Origin: Lacticaseibacillus hulanensis
Lineage (GTDB): Bacteria > Bacillota > Bacilli > Lactobacillales > Lactobacillaceae
Direction: 5' to 3'
Length of the DNA stretch: 41,525 bases
Assembly: GCF_004010095.1 (NCBI RefSeq)
Contig: NZ_RRYD01000029.1
Location: 1 to 41,525, forward strand
The position numbers and the translations under genes were made by a program. A model generated the notes under the pieces. That model made no database searches. It saw only the letters and a program-made list of their open reading frames with translations, and was not told the DNA's origin. Positions 26,786 through 35,635 of the stretch are shown here, piece after piece; the first letter of the stretch is position 1; each line of letters starts with the position of its first letter.

Positions 26786-27532
26786 TTATATTGATTGAGC
26801 ATATTGAGTCTGCAACCACGAGACTGGTCCCTGGTTGTGCCGGAAAGCTATCGCACGCTCTCGACTGACCATATGGGCCATCGTGCCGGCAAGCTTGCTC
26901 ACCTTCATCATCGTCGCGATTAGTACCCGTGCGGCGCTGGTCAAAGCAACGTCCGCGAAGTACTGAATTCTCGGCAAAATAACACCAGCAGGGCGAATCG
27001 CCGCCAGAGCACGCACAAAATCAAGTAAATCCTCAATTGTGAACGCCTTGCTGGTCACGTTCATTTCCCGTGCCAGCTTCCGGTCGGTCCCCACTGCCAC
27101 AACAATTGCGACCACGTCGTCTGTTACCGTCTCACCGGCGCCAATGACGTGCTGATTCACCCGCACATCAACCGGAGCAATTGCACCACTTCCGAGAACC
27201 AGTACATCGCCAGCAACCAAATCAGCGACAGACACGCGGCGAATGAGACCTTCACGAACTACTTGAACGCGCTCGTGCTGATCATTAACAACCGCAACTG
27301 CTGCGCGCAACCGCAACATAGCCCAAACTACAAGCATTCCGCCAAGAATGCTCACTACAACAATCGCGTAAATCCCCAAGACCAATTCGGCCAACACGCC
27401 TGCTGCAAGAACCGTCGCTGCCAGTGGCAACAACACGTTCCATGCGCGGGTGACCATTGGTTCGGTGCTCCGCATTGCACGCAGGCGCCGAACTTCTGTC
27501 TGGGAAAGTCCGCTGTTTACAAATTTCAGCAT
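26786..27532 (-). CDS. P-type-ATPase-like protein with actuator-like domain only
   Basis: 248 residues. Residues 7-30 (GLSQTEVRRLRAMRSTEPM) resemble the pre-membrane N-terminus of P-type ATPases. Two membrane helices follow (about 33-80), then a region like the actuator domain (VQVVREGLIRRVSVADLVAGDVLVL split around 87-113, then VIGAGETVTDD near 130). The phosphorylation motif DKTGT, the ATP-binding domain and membrane helices 5-10 are absent. The frame is intact with a strong SD (AAGGAGGG), a consensus promoter, an upstream mini-ORF and a terminator, so it looks like a maintained gene, not debris. It may scaffold, regulate or sense; no function can be assigned. A decayed ATPase is the alternative. 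Confidence 0.75.
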   Translation of the reverse strand: MLKFVNSGLSQTEVRRLRAMRSTEPMVTRAWNVLLPLAATVLAAGVLAELVLGIYAIVVVSILGGMLVVWAMLRLRAAVAVVNDQHERVQVVREGLIRRVSVADLVAGDVLVLGSGAIAPVDVRVNQHVIGAGETVTDDVVAIVVAVGTDRKLAREMNVTSKAFTIEDLLDFVRALAAIRPAGVILPRIQYFADVALTSAARVLIATMMKVSKLAGTMAHMVSRERAIAFRHNQGPVSWLQTQYAQSI

Positions 27533-27593
27533 CGTCCTTACCCTCCTTATACCGGAGGCGTGACGATGACCGCTACCCTAAAATATTAAACTA

Positions 27594-27680
27594 CTACCAC
27601 CTTAAGGCAGGCGGTACAACGTCACGACTTCCGGGATCTGCGTTGTCCGAATTATTTCCAGGTTTAGTTTCGTGTGTCAT
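27594..27680 (-). CDS. 28-residue ORF upstream of the ATPase-like gene
   Basis: ATG at 27680 with a strong SD (AAAGGTAGGTGA) and 28 codons ending in TAG (27594-27596). The peptide is polar, with Asn, Asp and Pro (starts MTHETKPGNNSDN, ends PPALRW), without a signal or membrane segment. It is the first ORF after the consensus promoter at 27746-27775 and is followed 61 bp later by the ATPase-like gene. It could be a small protein or a leader peptide; I do not recognise it. Confidence 0.6.
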   Translation of the reverse strand: MTHETKPGNNSDNADPGSRDVVPPALRW

Positions 27681-27745
27681 TGTACTCACCTACCTTTCGG
27701 GTGCCAGTCTGACAAGGGCTACGCACCACATACTTTTCTGAATTT

Positions 27746-27775
27746 ATTATACCGCCAAATAACAAGCTGGGTCAA
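27746..27775 (-). promoter_or_regulatory. Strong promoter for the 28-codon ORF and ATPase-like gene
   Basis: TTGACC (27770-27775), 18 bp, TATAAT (27746-27751) on the minus strand: one of the best sigma-A promoters in the window. Confidence 0.85.
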
Positions 27776-27911
27776 ACTATTTGTAAGTAACTTGCGCAAA
27801 AAATCGTGGCTAACCTGCATTAAATCAGCACTTTGCTAGCGCGAATCGTTAGCATTATCGGCCTTTTTATGCTACGCTGTTTACAGAAATAGATAGCAGG
27901 AGGCACATACC

Positions 27912-28469
27912 GTGTTTTTAATGAAAGATATCGTTCGCGACCCCAACCCTGTGTTGCGTGCCACCGCCAAACAACTCACTTTTCCGCTTAGTGATGCGGA
28001 CAAGCAACTTGCCCACGACCTAATGGAATACCTGGTCATCAGTCAGGACGAGGAAGAAAACAAAAAATATAAATTACGTCCGGGTGTTGGCCTGGCCGCA
28101 CCCCAAGTGGATCGCTCTGTTGCCATGACCGCCGTTTTGATTCCAGATGACGATGGCGGCATCTTCTTGCAGGACGTGCTCGTCAACCCCCGCGTTGTCA
28201 GCCACTCCGTTCAGAGTGCGGCGCTTGCTGAAGGTGAAGGTTGCCTGTCAGTTGACGACCCCCACCCTGGTTATGTTCCCCGTCACGACCGTGTCACCAT
28301 TAAGTACAACACGCTTGACGGTGAGGAAAAGAAGTTGCGGCTCAAGCACTACCCCGCAATCGTCGTTCAGCACGAAATCGACCACCTGAATGGCATCTTG
28401 TTCTACGATCACATTCGCAAGGACAAGCCGTTCGAACTGGAAGACCCACAAGGCATTCTCCTCAGCTAA
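27912..28469 (+). CDS. def: Peptide deformylase
   Basis: 185 residues, type II. It removes the formyl group from nascent N-terminal methionine. All three metal/active-site motifs are present: [10 protein letters not shown] (about 58-67), EGCLSVDD (about 110-117, metal Cys) and QHEIDHLNG (about 154-162, HExxH). The GTG start is favoured over the ATG nine bases downstream because AGGAGG is 8 nt from the GTG. Single gene with its own terminator; divergent from the ATPase-like unit. Confidence 0.97.
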   Translation: MFLMKDIVRDPNPVLRATAKQLTFPLSDADKQLAHDLMEYLVISQDEEENKKYKLRPGVGLAAPQVDRSVAMTAVLIPDDDGGIFLQDVLVNPRVVSHSVQSAALAEGEGCLSVDDPHPGYVPRHDRVTIKYNTLDGEEKKLRLKHYPAIVVQHEIDHLNGILFYDHIRKDKPFELEDPQGILLS

Positions 28470-28472
28470 CCT

Positions 28473-28521
28473 AAAAAGAGCACGTGTTCAGCCACAGTGG
28501 CCGGATACGTGCTCTTTTTTT
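28473..28521. terminator. Bidirectional terminator after def
   Basis: A long stem (AAAAAGAGCACGT...ACGTGCTCTTTTT with inner GCCAC/GTGGC) serves def and the converging gene at 28536. Confidence 0.92.
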
Positions 28522-28535
28522 GTCGGCTCGCCAAG

Positions 28536-28931
28536 TTAGTTTAGCTTGCGCAAATCGTTGACGTAACCCCTAGTGCTCATGTTCACCATCAGTGTGACAT
28601 CGACGTTAAGTTCACCGTTTCGAATCCACACGTCGGTTAGTTCAAGTAGGTCGCGGGGAATCTGGCTGAATGCTGTGCGCACCTGCTCCACCGTCAAGTC
28701 ACCCTTGACTGGCACCCGGAAATTCGTGAGGGCAAGATTGCGCCCCCAGACCTTGTCCACGGGGTGACCATTAACAGGATTCAGCCCAAGTTCCTTCAAT
28801 ACGGGCTTAACCAGTTTGTTCGTTGAATCTAACCAGCGTGTTTCCCGCCGCCGTTCAACCAACCGGATTCCCGCAATAATCACTAAGATAATAATAATCA
28901 AACAAACAATGAAGATGATTTTCGGATCCAT
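28536..28931 (-). CDS. Conserved membrane-anchored protein of unknown function
   Basis: 131 residues: one N-terminal membrane helix (about 5-24, rich in Ile) followed by RRRET and a soluble domain of about 100 residues (LGLNPVNGHPVDKVWGRNLALTNFR). The topology suggests that the domain is cytoplasmic or cell-surface depending on orientation; the basic residues after the helix favour the cytoplasm. SD GAGGGGTG. I do not recognise the family. It diverges from rpoY-rnjA. Confidence 0.75.
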   Translation of the reverse strand: MDPKIIFIVCLIIIILVIIAGIRLVERRRETRWLDSTNKLVKPVLKELGLNPVNGHPVDKVWGRNLALTNFRVPVKGDLTVEQVRTAFSQIPRDLLELTDVWIRNGELNVDVTLMVNMSTRGYVNDLRKLN

Positions 28932-29096
28932 GGCTCACCCCTCTTTTCTGCCACCCTAATTATCGCACATTAACGAACTGTGCCCCAAGATATTGATAAT
29001 ACTTTAATGAATGCTTATCCGCGGATTGACCGAGGCCTTCTATATGGAAGAAACCACGCGCTTATTGGCACTTTTCTTCCCTCACCCAACACATTA

Positions 29097-29196
29097 TGCT
29101 AGAATGTTAGTAACGTTTGGCTTTTTGCCAACAATGTGCGGGTATAAACACAAAAATCCTCAGCGTGAGGACCACTTTTTGTGTACTTGAAAGGAG
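29097..29196 (+). promoter_or_regulatory. Extended -10 and structured leader of rpoY-rnjA
   Basis: TGCTAGAAT (29097-29105) is an extended -10. The leader then contains TTGGC-TTTTT-GCCAA (29117-29131) and a larger hairpin, ACACAAAAA (29148-29156) with TTTTTGTGT (29176-29184) enclosing CCTCA-GCG-TGAGG (29158-29170). The SD (AAGGAG, 29191-29196) follows 6 nt later. Two hairpins between promoter and SD suggest post-transcriptional control, possibly by RNase J1 itself. Confidence 0.6.
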
Positions 29197-29206
29197 AACC
29201 ATTTTT

Positions 29207-29419
29207 ATGATTTACAAAGTACTTTTCCAGCCTAACAAAATTGAGAACCCACGTCGCGAAAACACGCGCTCAATTTACATTGAGGCCGATTCTGCTGTTG
29301 CAGCACGTGCGCTCGTTGAAAACAAGACCGACTACAACATTGAACTTATTCAGGAACTGAGCGGCGACTTCCTTGCCTACGAACAGCAGTCTCCTGAATT
29401 CAAAATTACGGAGTTATAG
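29207..29419 (+). CDS. rpoY: RNA polymerase epsilon subunit
   Basis: 70 residues starting [18 protein letters not shown], ending FKITEL. Small accessory RNA polymerase subunit of Firmicutes (YkzG), with a fold resembling the phage T7 Gp2 inhibitor. SD AAGGAG at 11 nt. It lies 3 bp upstream of rnjA, the standard rpoY-rnjA pair, so transcription and RNA decay components share an mRNA. Confidence 0.95.
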   Translation: MIYKVLFQPNKIENPRRENTRSIYIEADSAVAARALVENKTDYNIELIQELSGDFLAYEQQSPEFKITEL

Positions 29420-29422
29420 TCT

Positions 29423-31105
29423 ATGAAGCTCAACATCAAGAAAAATGAAACCGCGGCGTTTGCCGTCGGTGGTTTGGGTGAAATTGGTAAAAACACGTAT
29501 GGCATTCAGTACCAAGACGAAATTGTCGTAATCGACGCCGGAATTAAGTTCCCCGAAGACGACCTGCTCGGGATTGATTACGTTATTCCTGATTACTCCT
29601 ACCTGGTGCAGAACAAGGACAAGATTAAGGCCCTCGTTATCACGCACGGTCACGAAGACCACATCGGGGGTATTCCTTACTTCCTGAAGGCCCTGCCTGA
29701 CGTGCCGGTATACGCCCCACCGCTTGCGGCCGCCCTCATTCGGGGTAAGCTGGAAGAACACGGGATTCTGCGGTCAACCAAGCTTGTCGAAATCGACGAA
29801 GACAGTGTCCTCAAGTTCGACAACATGTCCGTCGACTTCTTCCGCACGACCCACAGTATTCCTGACACCCTCGGGATTGCGGTGCACACGCCAAATGGTG
29901 TAATTGTGGAAACCGGGGACTTCAAGTTCGACCTGACCCCAGTTGGTGATCAGCCTTCGCCTAACCTGCAGCGGATGGCCCGTCTCGGTGAGGAAGGCGT
30001 CTTGCTCCTCATGTCCGACAGTACGAACGCCGAAATCCCGAACTTCACCAAGTCGGAGCGGTTTGTTGGTCATTCCATTCGCCACATTTTTGAAGGCATC
30101 GAGGGCCGCATCATCTTTGCCACCTTCGCCTCCAACATTTCCCGTGTGGCCCAGGCAGCTGAGGCAGCCATGAACAATGGCCGCAAGATTGCCGTGTTCG
30201 GACGGTCAATGGAAACCGCAATCGTGAATGGCCGTGAACTTGGCTACCTTGATATTCCAGACGACGTCCTCGTTGACGCCCACGAACTCAACCGCCTGCC
30301 AGCCGACAAGGTCATGATTCTGTGTACCGGGTCGCAAGGTGAACCAATGGCCGCCCTTTCGCGGATTGCTAACGGTACCCACCGGCAGATTAGTATCCAG
30401 CCCGGCGACACGGTCGTCTTCTCAAGTAACCCAATTCCTGGGAACACGACCAGCGTGAACGCCGTCATCAACCAACTGGAAGCAGCCGGCGCCAACGTCA
30501 TCCACGGTAAGATTAACAACATCCACACGTCTGGTCACGGTGGTCAGGAAGAACAAAAGCTGATGCTTCGGCTGATGAAGCCTAAGTTCTTCATGCCATG
30601 CCACGGTGAATACCGGATGCAGAAGATTCACACCGAACTGGCGCAGCTCTGTGGGGTTCCCGAGGAAAACACGTTCATCATGGAAAATGGTGACGTCCTC
30701 GCCCTCACTGAGAACTCAGCGCGCCGTGCCGGCCACTTCCCTGCTGGTGATGTTTACATCGACGGTAGCGGAATTGGGGACATCGGTAATGCCGTCATTC
30801 GTGATCGGCGGATGCTCTCTGAAGAAGGCCTAGTTGTGGTCGTTGCGACCATCAACATGCAAAAGCACACGGTTCTTGCCGGTCCTGACCTGCTCTCCCG
30901 CGGATTTGTCTACATGCGTGAATCCGGCGAGCTGATTAATCAGGCCCAGCGCCAGATTTATAAGACCATCAAGACGACTTTTAACGATAACGAGAAGGTA
31001 TCCGAGGCAATGCTCAAGGACGCCATCACTAATGCGTTGTCAGAATTCCTGTTCAAGCGGACAGAGCGCCGACCAATTATTATTCCAATGTTGATTACGC
31101 TCTAA
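29423..31105 (+). CDS. rnjA: Ribonuclease J1
   Basis: 560 residues. 5'-3' exoribonuclease and endonuclease central to mRNA decay in Firmicutes. The metallo-beta-lactamase motifs are complete: [10 protein letters not shown] (about 74-83), and further ligands around [11 protein letters not shown] and ETGDFKFD. The beta-CASP domain includes SDSTNAE and [10 protein letters not shown]; the C-terminal part has TSGHGGQEE and CHGEYRM. The full HxHxDH motif distinguishes it from RNase J2 at 10126. Its SD lies inside the end of rpoY (GGAG), indicating coupling. Confidence 0.97.
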   Translation: MKLNIKKNETAAFAVGGLGEIGKNTYGIQYQDEIVVIDAGIKFPEDDLLGIDYVIPDYSYLVQNKDKIKALVITHGHEDHIGGIPYFLKALPDVPVYAPPLAAALIRGKLEEHGILRSTKLVEIDEDSVLKFDNMSVDFFRTTHSIPDTLGIAVHTPNGVIVETGDFKFDLTPVGDQPSPNLQRMARLGEEGVLLLMSDSTNAEIPNFTKSERFVGHSIRHIFEGIEGRIIFATFASNISRVAQAAEAAMNNGRKIAVFGRSMETAIVNGRELGYLDIPDDVLVDAHELNRLPADKVMILCTGSQGEPMAALSRIANGTHRQISIQPGDTVVFSSNPIPGNTTSVNAVINQLEAAGANVIHGKINNIHTSGHGGQEEQKLMLRLMKPKFFMPCHGEYRMQKIHTELAQLCGVPEENTFIMENGDVLALTENSARRAGHFPAGDVYIDGSGIGDIGNAVIRDRRMLSEEGLVVVVATINMQKHTVLAGPDLLSRGFVYMRESGELINQAQRQIYKTIKTTFNDNEKVSEAMLKDAITNALSEFLFKRTERRPIIIPMLITL

Positions 31106-31111
31106 CCAATC

Positions 31112-31143
31112 AATGCGTTCGGCTCAGGTCGAACGCATTTTTT
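31112..31143 (+). terminator. Terminator of rpoY-rnjA
   Basis: AATGCGTTCG, 8-nt loop, CGAACGCATT and a run of six T, 7 bp after the stop codon. Confidence 0.93.
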
Positions 31144-31274
31144 GTGGCAAAATTTCAACGCGTAACTGGATCTTTTCCCATGATTGGCAGGCGCACAACG
31201 TCGGACTTTCCCGCTGATAATGAGACGAATTGCCACTTATTGTTCATTACCTAACGATGGCAGCCCCGTTACAG

Positions 31275-31303
31275 TTGTGTTTCAATGGGCAGACCGGTAT
31301 ACT
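31275..31303 (+). promoter_or_regulatory. Promoter of the lipid-kinase-like gene
   Basis: TTGTGT (31275-31280), 17 bp, TATACT (31298-31303), about 33 bp before the ATG. Confidence 0.7.
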
Positions 31304-31335
31304 TTTATGTAGAGTAAATTTTTCGGAGGTTCGTT

Positions 31336-32265
31336 ATGCCCTACCTGTACATCATTTTCAATCCAGGTGCTGGTTCACGAACTGCGGGGGCAGCCTGGCA
31401 GGTAGTTAAGCAGCGGTTAGCCGAGACTAACACAGAATTTGCGGTACGCGTTGTCCAGCATCACGGGCACACTGAACAACTGGCCCATCAGGTAGGTGAG
31501 TTTGCGGCACATAAGGATGGGGTCATGGTCGTCATTGGCGGGGATGGCACGCTCAACCAGGCGGTCAACGGTCTCCGCGCTTCGGGGAACACAACGATGC
31601 CCCTCGCCTACGTTCCGGCGGGCAATGACGTGGACTTCGCCTCGGCAGCGGGAATCAGCACCGATCCGCTCACGGCAATCAACCAGATTCTCGATACCGA
31701 AAAGCCGCGCACCATCCACATCGGGCATTACAAGGAGTTGACCTACAAGTCATCTGGCTATTTTGTCAGCACACTTGGCGTTGGCCTCGACGCAGCGGTG
31801 GTTTACGCAAGTGGCGGGACCACGAGCTTGCCCGTGCTGCGGCATCGACGCGTTAACCGGGGCGTCCGCATTGCCCAGCTGCTGTCCGCATTTGTGAACC
31901 GTCAGCCATTTGGTGCAGCGATTCACCACAACGGGAAGAACGAGTTAATCGGCGACCTGTTAATCTGCACCGCGCTGGTTCACCCCTACTATGCGGGCAT
32001 GAAGCTGGACACAAAGAACACGCTAGAAACGCCCGGCATCGACTTACTTGCGGTGCGGGACGTGAACATCTTCCACCTATTGTTCCTGCTGTTCATGCTG
32101 ATAATCGGCAAGCCGAAAGAAACGAGCGCAATTCACCACTACTACGGTAACCACCTCCGCATGACTACAAACACGCTGGAGTTCGGCCACGTCGACGGCC
32201 ACGAACTTGGCAGCCGCCTCTTCGACCTCGAACTCAGCACGGTACCACAACTACTGTGGCAATAA
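31336..32265 (+). CDS. Diacylglycerol/lipid kinase family protein
   Basis: 309 residues. N-terminal kinase catalytic domain with IIFNPGAGSR (5-14) and the nucleotide-binding GGDGTLNQAVNGL (about 68-80), as in DgkB/YegS proteins, followed by the beta-sandwich domain. Such enzymes phosphorylate diacylglycerol (lipoteichoic acid recycling) or related lipids; the substrate here is inferred. The SD is CGGAGG. No ordinary terminator follows: repeat copy 2 begins at its stop codon. Confidence 0.88.
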   Translation: MPYLYIIFNPGAGSRTAGAAWQVVKQRLAETNTEFAVRVVQHHGHTEQLAHQVGEFAAHKDGVMVVIGGDGTLNQAVNGLRASGNTTMPLAYVPAGNDVDFASAAGISTDPLTAINQILDTEKPRTIHIGHYKELTYKSSGYFVSTLGVGLDAAVVYASGGTTSLPVLRHRRVNRGVRIAQLLSAFVNRQPFGAAIHHNGKNELIGDLLICTALVHPYYAGMKLDTKNTLETPGIDLLAVRDVNIFHLLFLLFMLIIGKPKETSAIHHYYGNHLRMTTNTLEFGHVDGHELGSRLFDLELSTVPQLLWQ

Positions 32266-32321
32266 CTCTGTCCGGCTTAAGTAGTTTTGTGGAGGTATAC
32301 CAGTGGGAGGCTCCGCGTTGT

Positions 32322-32648
32322 GGGGTTTGGCCTCCGGGTCCGGGCTGGGCCTCGGGTGTGCTTCGCCGTGGTCGCTGTGGCGGTCGTCTGGAGCCGGAAA
32401 ACCGCCGTCTCCAGACTAAAAATTTAGCTTTGCATCGTCGCGGTTAACGTCTAACTCGTACGATGTTTGGCATTTAATCGCATGTTCTATCTCGTACCCA
32501 AATCCCCAATGCTCCTCACACAAATCTAAATTTTTCCCTCAGTAAAACCTGAGATGCCTGGCAAAACCCGCCAGTCATCCCAGGTTTTACTGTTGCCACA
32601 GTTGGGCGGCACACCCGAGACCCAGCCCGGACCCTCCGGCCAAACCCC
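32322..32648. repeat. Module B of copy 2
   Basis: Outer stem 32322-32367 with 32605-32648; short arm 32386-32416, nearly identical to copy 1; inner stem 32418-32435 with 32518-32535; long arm 32540-32592. The long-arm stem (CAGTAAAACCTG...CAGGTTTTACTG) is unrelated in sequence to that of copy 1 (ACAAAGAAAAG...), but it pairs fully and keeps a GCAAAACCCGC loop. The rest of the inner loop is also replaced, but the ACGAG-TAGA direct repeats remain. Confidence 0.85.
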
Positions 32649-32797
32649 ACAACGCTCCGCTGGATAGTAAGTGAAATCTCAGTTGCCTCGTATTGCTAGG
32701 AGACATAACGTCCATGAAGCGTGACTGATTCCGGTACGACAGTTATTTCTGTTTTATATGGTGCCGTCGAAAGATTTATTTTTTAACCAACGCTGTA

Positions 32798-33096
32798 GCG
32801 ACTGGGCGGGGTCGGTGCGCGTGTAGTGCGGTTGGGATTTTCCTGTGAAAGCTATGGTGAGAGAAGACCGGTGCGGTTTTTGCGCCGGGCTTCTCCACAC
32901 CATAGCCGGCAAAAATTAAGACCCGCCAGGAGAAAAAGATTTCCCAGCAGGTCCTAACAATACGTATTAAGTTCGTAACCCGAAGAACGGCGAGGCGGGG
33001 CTCAATTTTTAGGTTGAAGACCCGGTTTTTGGGGCTTCAACCGGCCGCACGGAAAATCCCAGCCGCACGGAACGCGCACCGGCCCCGCTCAGGCGC
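32798..33096. repeat. Module A of copy 2
   Basis: Outer stem 32798-32843 with 33051-33096; long arm 32851-32906; inner stem and the AATACGTATT palindrome around 32958-32967; short arm 33012-33042. It is much closer to copy 1 than module B is. Outer-stem imperfections at three places are G-T on the plus strand. In the long arm the copy 1 GATGC/GCATC pairs become GGTGC with GCGCC, still pairable as RNA through one G-U on the plus strand. Confidence 0.85.
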
Positions 33097-33157
33097 GGCC
33101 CTAGACCACTACCATGCCCAGAACTTCACCAATGACTTACGCTGCCGGACGCGTCAG

Positions 33158-35635
33158 CTAAGCCTGCTTCATGAATGAGGCGGGCGTGATGCCGTCCATC
33201 CCGATTAGTGGATCAACCGTATTGTTTGCCACCATCTCGTTCGTCAAGAACTCTGGAAGCTTCCGTTGCTCAGCTTCGACTGCTTCTGGCTCCTCCGCGA
33301 CTCCGGAATCATGAACGCTTGAGGACTGATTAACCTCAACCTGTCGATCAGCGGCTTGCAAATCTTCTGCTGCTGGTTTGCCATCATCAGGGGTTGCACC
33401 ACCCGCATCCTTTAGGCCGAACGCGGCGCGCAGCTGGGCGACGAGGCCGGTTTTGCGATTTGCCGCCAGTGTGGTTGCCGCTAAGCTGAACGCACTTGGC
33501 TCACCAATGAGGATGAGGAATCGTTTTGCCCGCGTGATGGCCGTGTACACAAGGTTCCGCTTGAGCATGCGGCGGCTTTGGAGTGTGAGCGGCAAAATGA
33601 CCATGTCGAACTCGCTCCCCTGCGCCTTGTGGATGCTGGTCGCGTACGCCAGTGTGATTTTGGACCAATCACCGCGGTCGTACTGAAGCTCATTACCGTC
33701 AAAATCAATGGTGAGCGAATCGCCGTGACCCTTTTCGGCCTTGGTAATCCCAACGACCTTGCCGATTTCACCGTTGTACACGTTGTTTTCGGGATTATTC
33801 ACCAGCTGCAGAACCTTGTCGCCAATGCGGAATATCATCCCGCTAGCGGTCTCAACCTGCTTGCTGTGGGCGCCGGCCGGGTTGAAGATTTCCTGAACTA
33901 ATGGGTTTAAGCGGTCAACGCCGGCACTACCCCGATACATTGGCGCAAGCACCTGCACCTGCAGCGGGTCAAAGCCCTTGCGCACCGCCGCCGCGACCAC
34001 CTGTTCAACCACCTGTGGCACCTGTTCCGGACTGCACGCAAAGAAGCTGCGGTCCGGTTTTTGCGTTAACAGGTCAGGCGGCAATTCACCCTCGTTGATT
34101 GCGTGGGCAAGAGGCACGATGGACGAATTATCGTCCTGCCGGTGAATGTGCGTGAGCTCGACACTCGGCAGCGCGTGACTGCTCAGAATATCGGCGAAAA
34201 CCTGGCCCGGACCAACCGATGGCAGCTGGTCCTTATCCCCAACCAAAACGATGGTCACACCCGGATGCGCTGCGTTTAACAACGTCCGCAGCAGGTACGT
34301 ATCCACCATGGACACCTCATCCACAATCAGCAGCCCATCCGGCAGGTCGCGCTCCTCGTAACTGGCATCGTCAATGCCCATCCCGAGCAGTCGGTGAATC
34401 GTGCTGGAGGGCAAATTCGTGGTCTCGGCAATGCGCTTGGCCGCACGTCCGGTTGGGGCGGCAAGCATAATCGGGAACGTTTCGGTCCCGCGGTACTTGT
34501 TCGGATCCAGGTCGATATCGTGCAACTCGGCAAAGCCGTGGACGACCGCGTTGATAATTGTGGTCTTCCCGGTGCCTGGGCCCCCAGTCAAAACAAAGAC
34601 TGAACTGGTCAAAGCTTCCTTGATTGCCTCAATCTGCGTGCCGTCATACTCAATGCCCAGCGTGTCCTCAGCGTGGTCAATCGCCTTGGCCACCGCCTTT
34701 TCGCTGGGTACATTCTCCTTGACGCTGGCAAGACCGGCGAGCTGCCGCGCAATTTGGACTTCCGCGTCGTACAACCGCTTGGGGAACAAATGCCCATCGT
34801 GGGTCACCAGCCGGCGCTGCTGCACTAACTCCGCAATGGCCTGAAGCAGCACCTCATCGGAGACGCCGCGATTACCAAGCAGCTGGCGCGCCGCATTGAA
34901 CAGGTCATCGGGTTCGACGTACGTGTCCCCCTCGCTTTCAGTGCGCTCCTCAAGGGCAGCGAGCAACGCACCAGCAATCCGCTCGGGCGCATCCAACGCA
35001 AACCCAAGTCCAGCCGCAATGCGGTCGGCCGTCACAAAGCCAATGCCGACGATATCGCTGACCAGCTGGTACGGGTTGGTCTTGATGATTTCCAGTGCGT
35101 CCTCGTGGTACTGGTTAAAAACCTTCCCCGCCAAGTTCCCACTGATGCCGTACTGGGCCAGGCCAATGACGATTTGCTCCATCCCCAGGTTTTCCTTCAG
35201 TGCGGCAATGAGCAGCGTCGCCTTTTCCGCGCGTAGGCCAACCTGATCCAGCTTCTTCGGGTTCTTCAGGATTTGGTCAATTGCGTCCATGCCGAGCACG
35301 TCAACAATCTTCGTGGCCGTTTTCGCCCCGATGCCTGGGAACCGAGAGCTCGCCAGGTAATTGATTAATCCCTCGCGACTAGTCGGTTGGTCACTTTTGT
35401 AGCTAGTGGCGGCAAATTGCTGTCCGTACTTGGGATGGTTTTCCATGTGGCCGGTGAAGGTGTATGTTTCGTCTTCCTTCATATCGGCAAAATCACCCTT
35501 CACAACAATTTCGGGTTCGGTCCACTTGACGGAAATAGCGGTGATTTGAATGAGCAAAATTTTGAACAGACTGTTCGGACTGGTGAAGAAGATGCTCTTC
35601 AGCTTGCCGCTGACGGTCGCCTCATCATTGTTCAT
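33158..35635 (-). CDS. recD2: ATP-dependent RecD-like DNA helicase (RecD2)
   Basis: 825 residues. 5'-3' superfamily 1B helicase for DNA repair and fork maintenance, independent of RecBC. An N-terminal OB-like region and helix-hairpin-helix tandem (about 98-215; FPGIGAKTATKI, VGIGFVTADRIA) precede the helicase core. Core: Walker A LTGGPGTGKTT (about 349-359), DEVSM (motif II), VGDKDQLPSVGPG (motif III) and YATSIHKAQGSEF (motif V). A disordered acidic tail of about 80 residues ends in VDPLIGMDGITPASF. The start overlaps the TPR gene by 11 bp. The repeat begins 3 bp past the stop. Confidence 0.96.
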   Translation of the reverse strand: MNNDEATVSGKLKSIFFTSPNSLFKILLIQITAISVKWTEPEIVVKGDFADMKEDETYTFTGHMENHPKYGQQFAATSYKSDQPTSREGLINYLASSRFPGIGAKTATKIVDVLGMDAIDQILKNPKKLDQVGLRAEKATLLIAALKENLGMEQIVIGLAQYGISGNLAGKVFNQYHEDALEIIKTNPYQLVSDIVGIGFVTADRIAAGLGFALDAPERIAGALLAALEERTESEGDTYVEPDDLFNAARQLLGNRGVSDEVLLQAIAELVQQRRLVTHDGHLFPKRLYDAEVQIARQLAGLASVKENVPSEKAVAKAIDHAEDTLGIEYDGTQIEAIKEALTSSVFVLTGGPGTGKTTIINAVVHGFAELHDIDLDPNKYRGTETFPIMLAAPTGRAAKRIAETTNLPSSTIHRLLGMGIDDASYEERDLPDGLLIVDEVSMVDTYLLRTLLNAAHPGVTIVLVGDKDQLPSVGPGQVFADILSSHALPSVELTHIHRQDDNSSIVPLAHAINEGELPPDLLTQKPDRSFFACSPEQVPQVVEQVVAAAVRKGFDPLQVQVLAPMYRGSAGVDRLNPLVQEIFNPAGAHSKQVETASGMIFRIGDKVLQLVNNPENNVYNGEIGKVVGITKAEKGHGDSLTIDFDGNELQYDRGDWSKITLAYATSIHKAQGSEFDMVILPLTLQSRRMLKRNLVYTAITRAKRFLILIGEPSAFSLAATTLAANRKTGLVAQLRAAFGLKDAGGATPDDGKPAAEDLQAADRQVEVNQSSSVHDSGVAEEPEAVEAEQRKLPEFLTNEMVANNTVDPLIGMDGITPASFMKQA

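Larger units (their letters stand above)
32265..33154. repeat. Complete composite palindromic repeat, copy 2 (890 bp, inverted)
   Basis: Reverse-complement copy of 6778-7672. The left terminus (about 32265-32281) is degenerate; the right one (33139-33154) reads ACGCTGCCGGACGCGT. The element fills the whole space between the converging stop codons of the lipid-kinase-like gene (32263-32265) and recD2 (33158-33160). Module B is left, module A right, with a 130-bp linker (32668-32797) unrelated in sequence to that of copy 1. The open frames within it lack SDs and are not shared between copies. Confidence 0.93.

Noticed and set aside
32256-32447. 63-codon plus-strand frame over the end of the lipid-kinase-like gene and repeat
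   Set aside because: Overlaps a real gene end and the repeat stem; no SD or conservation.
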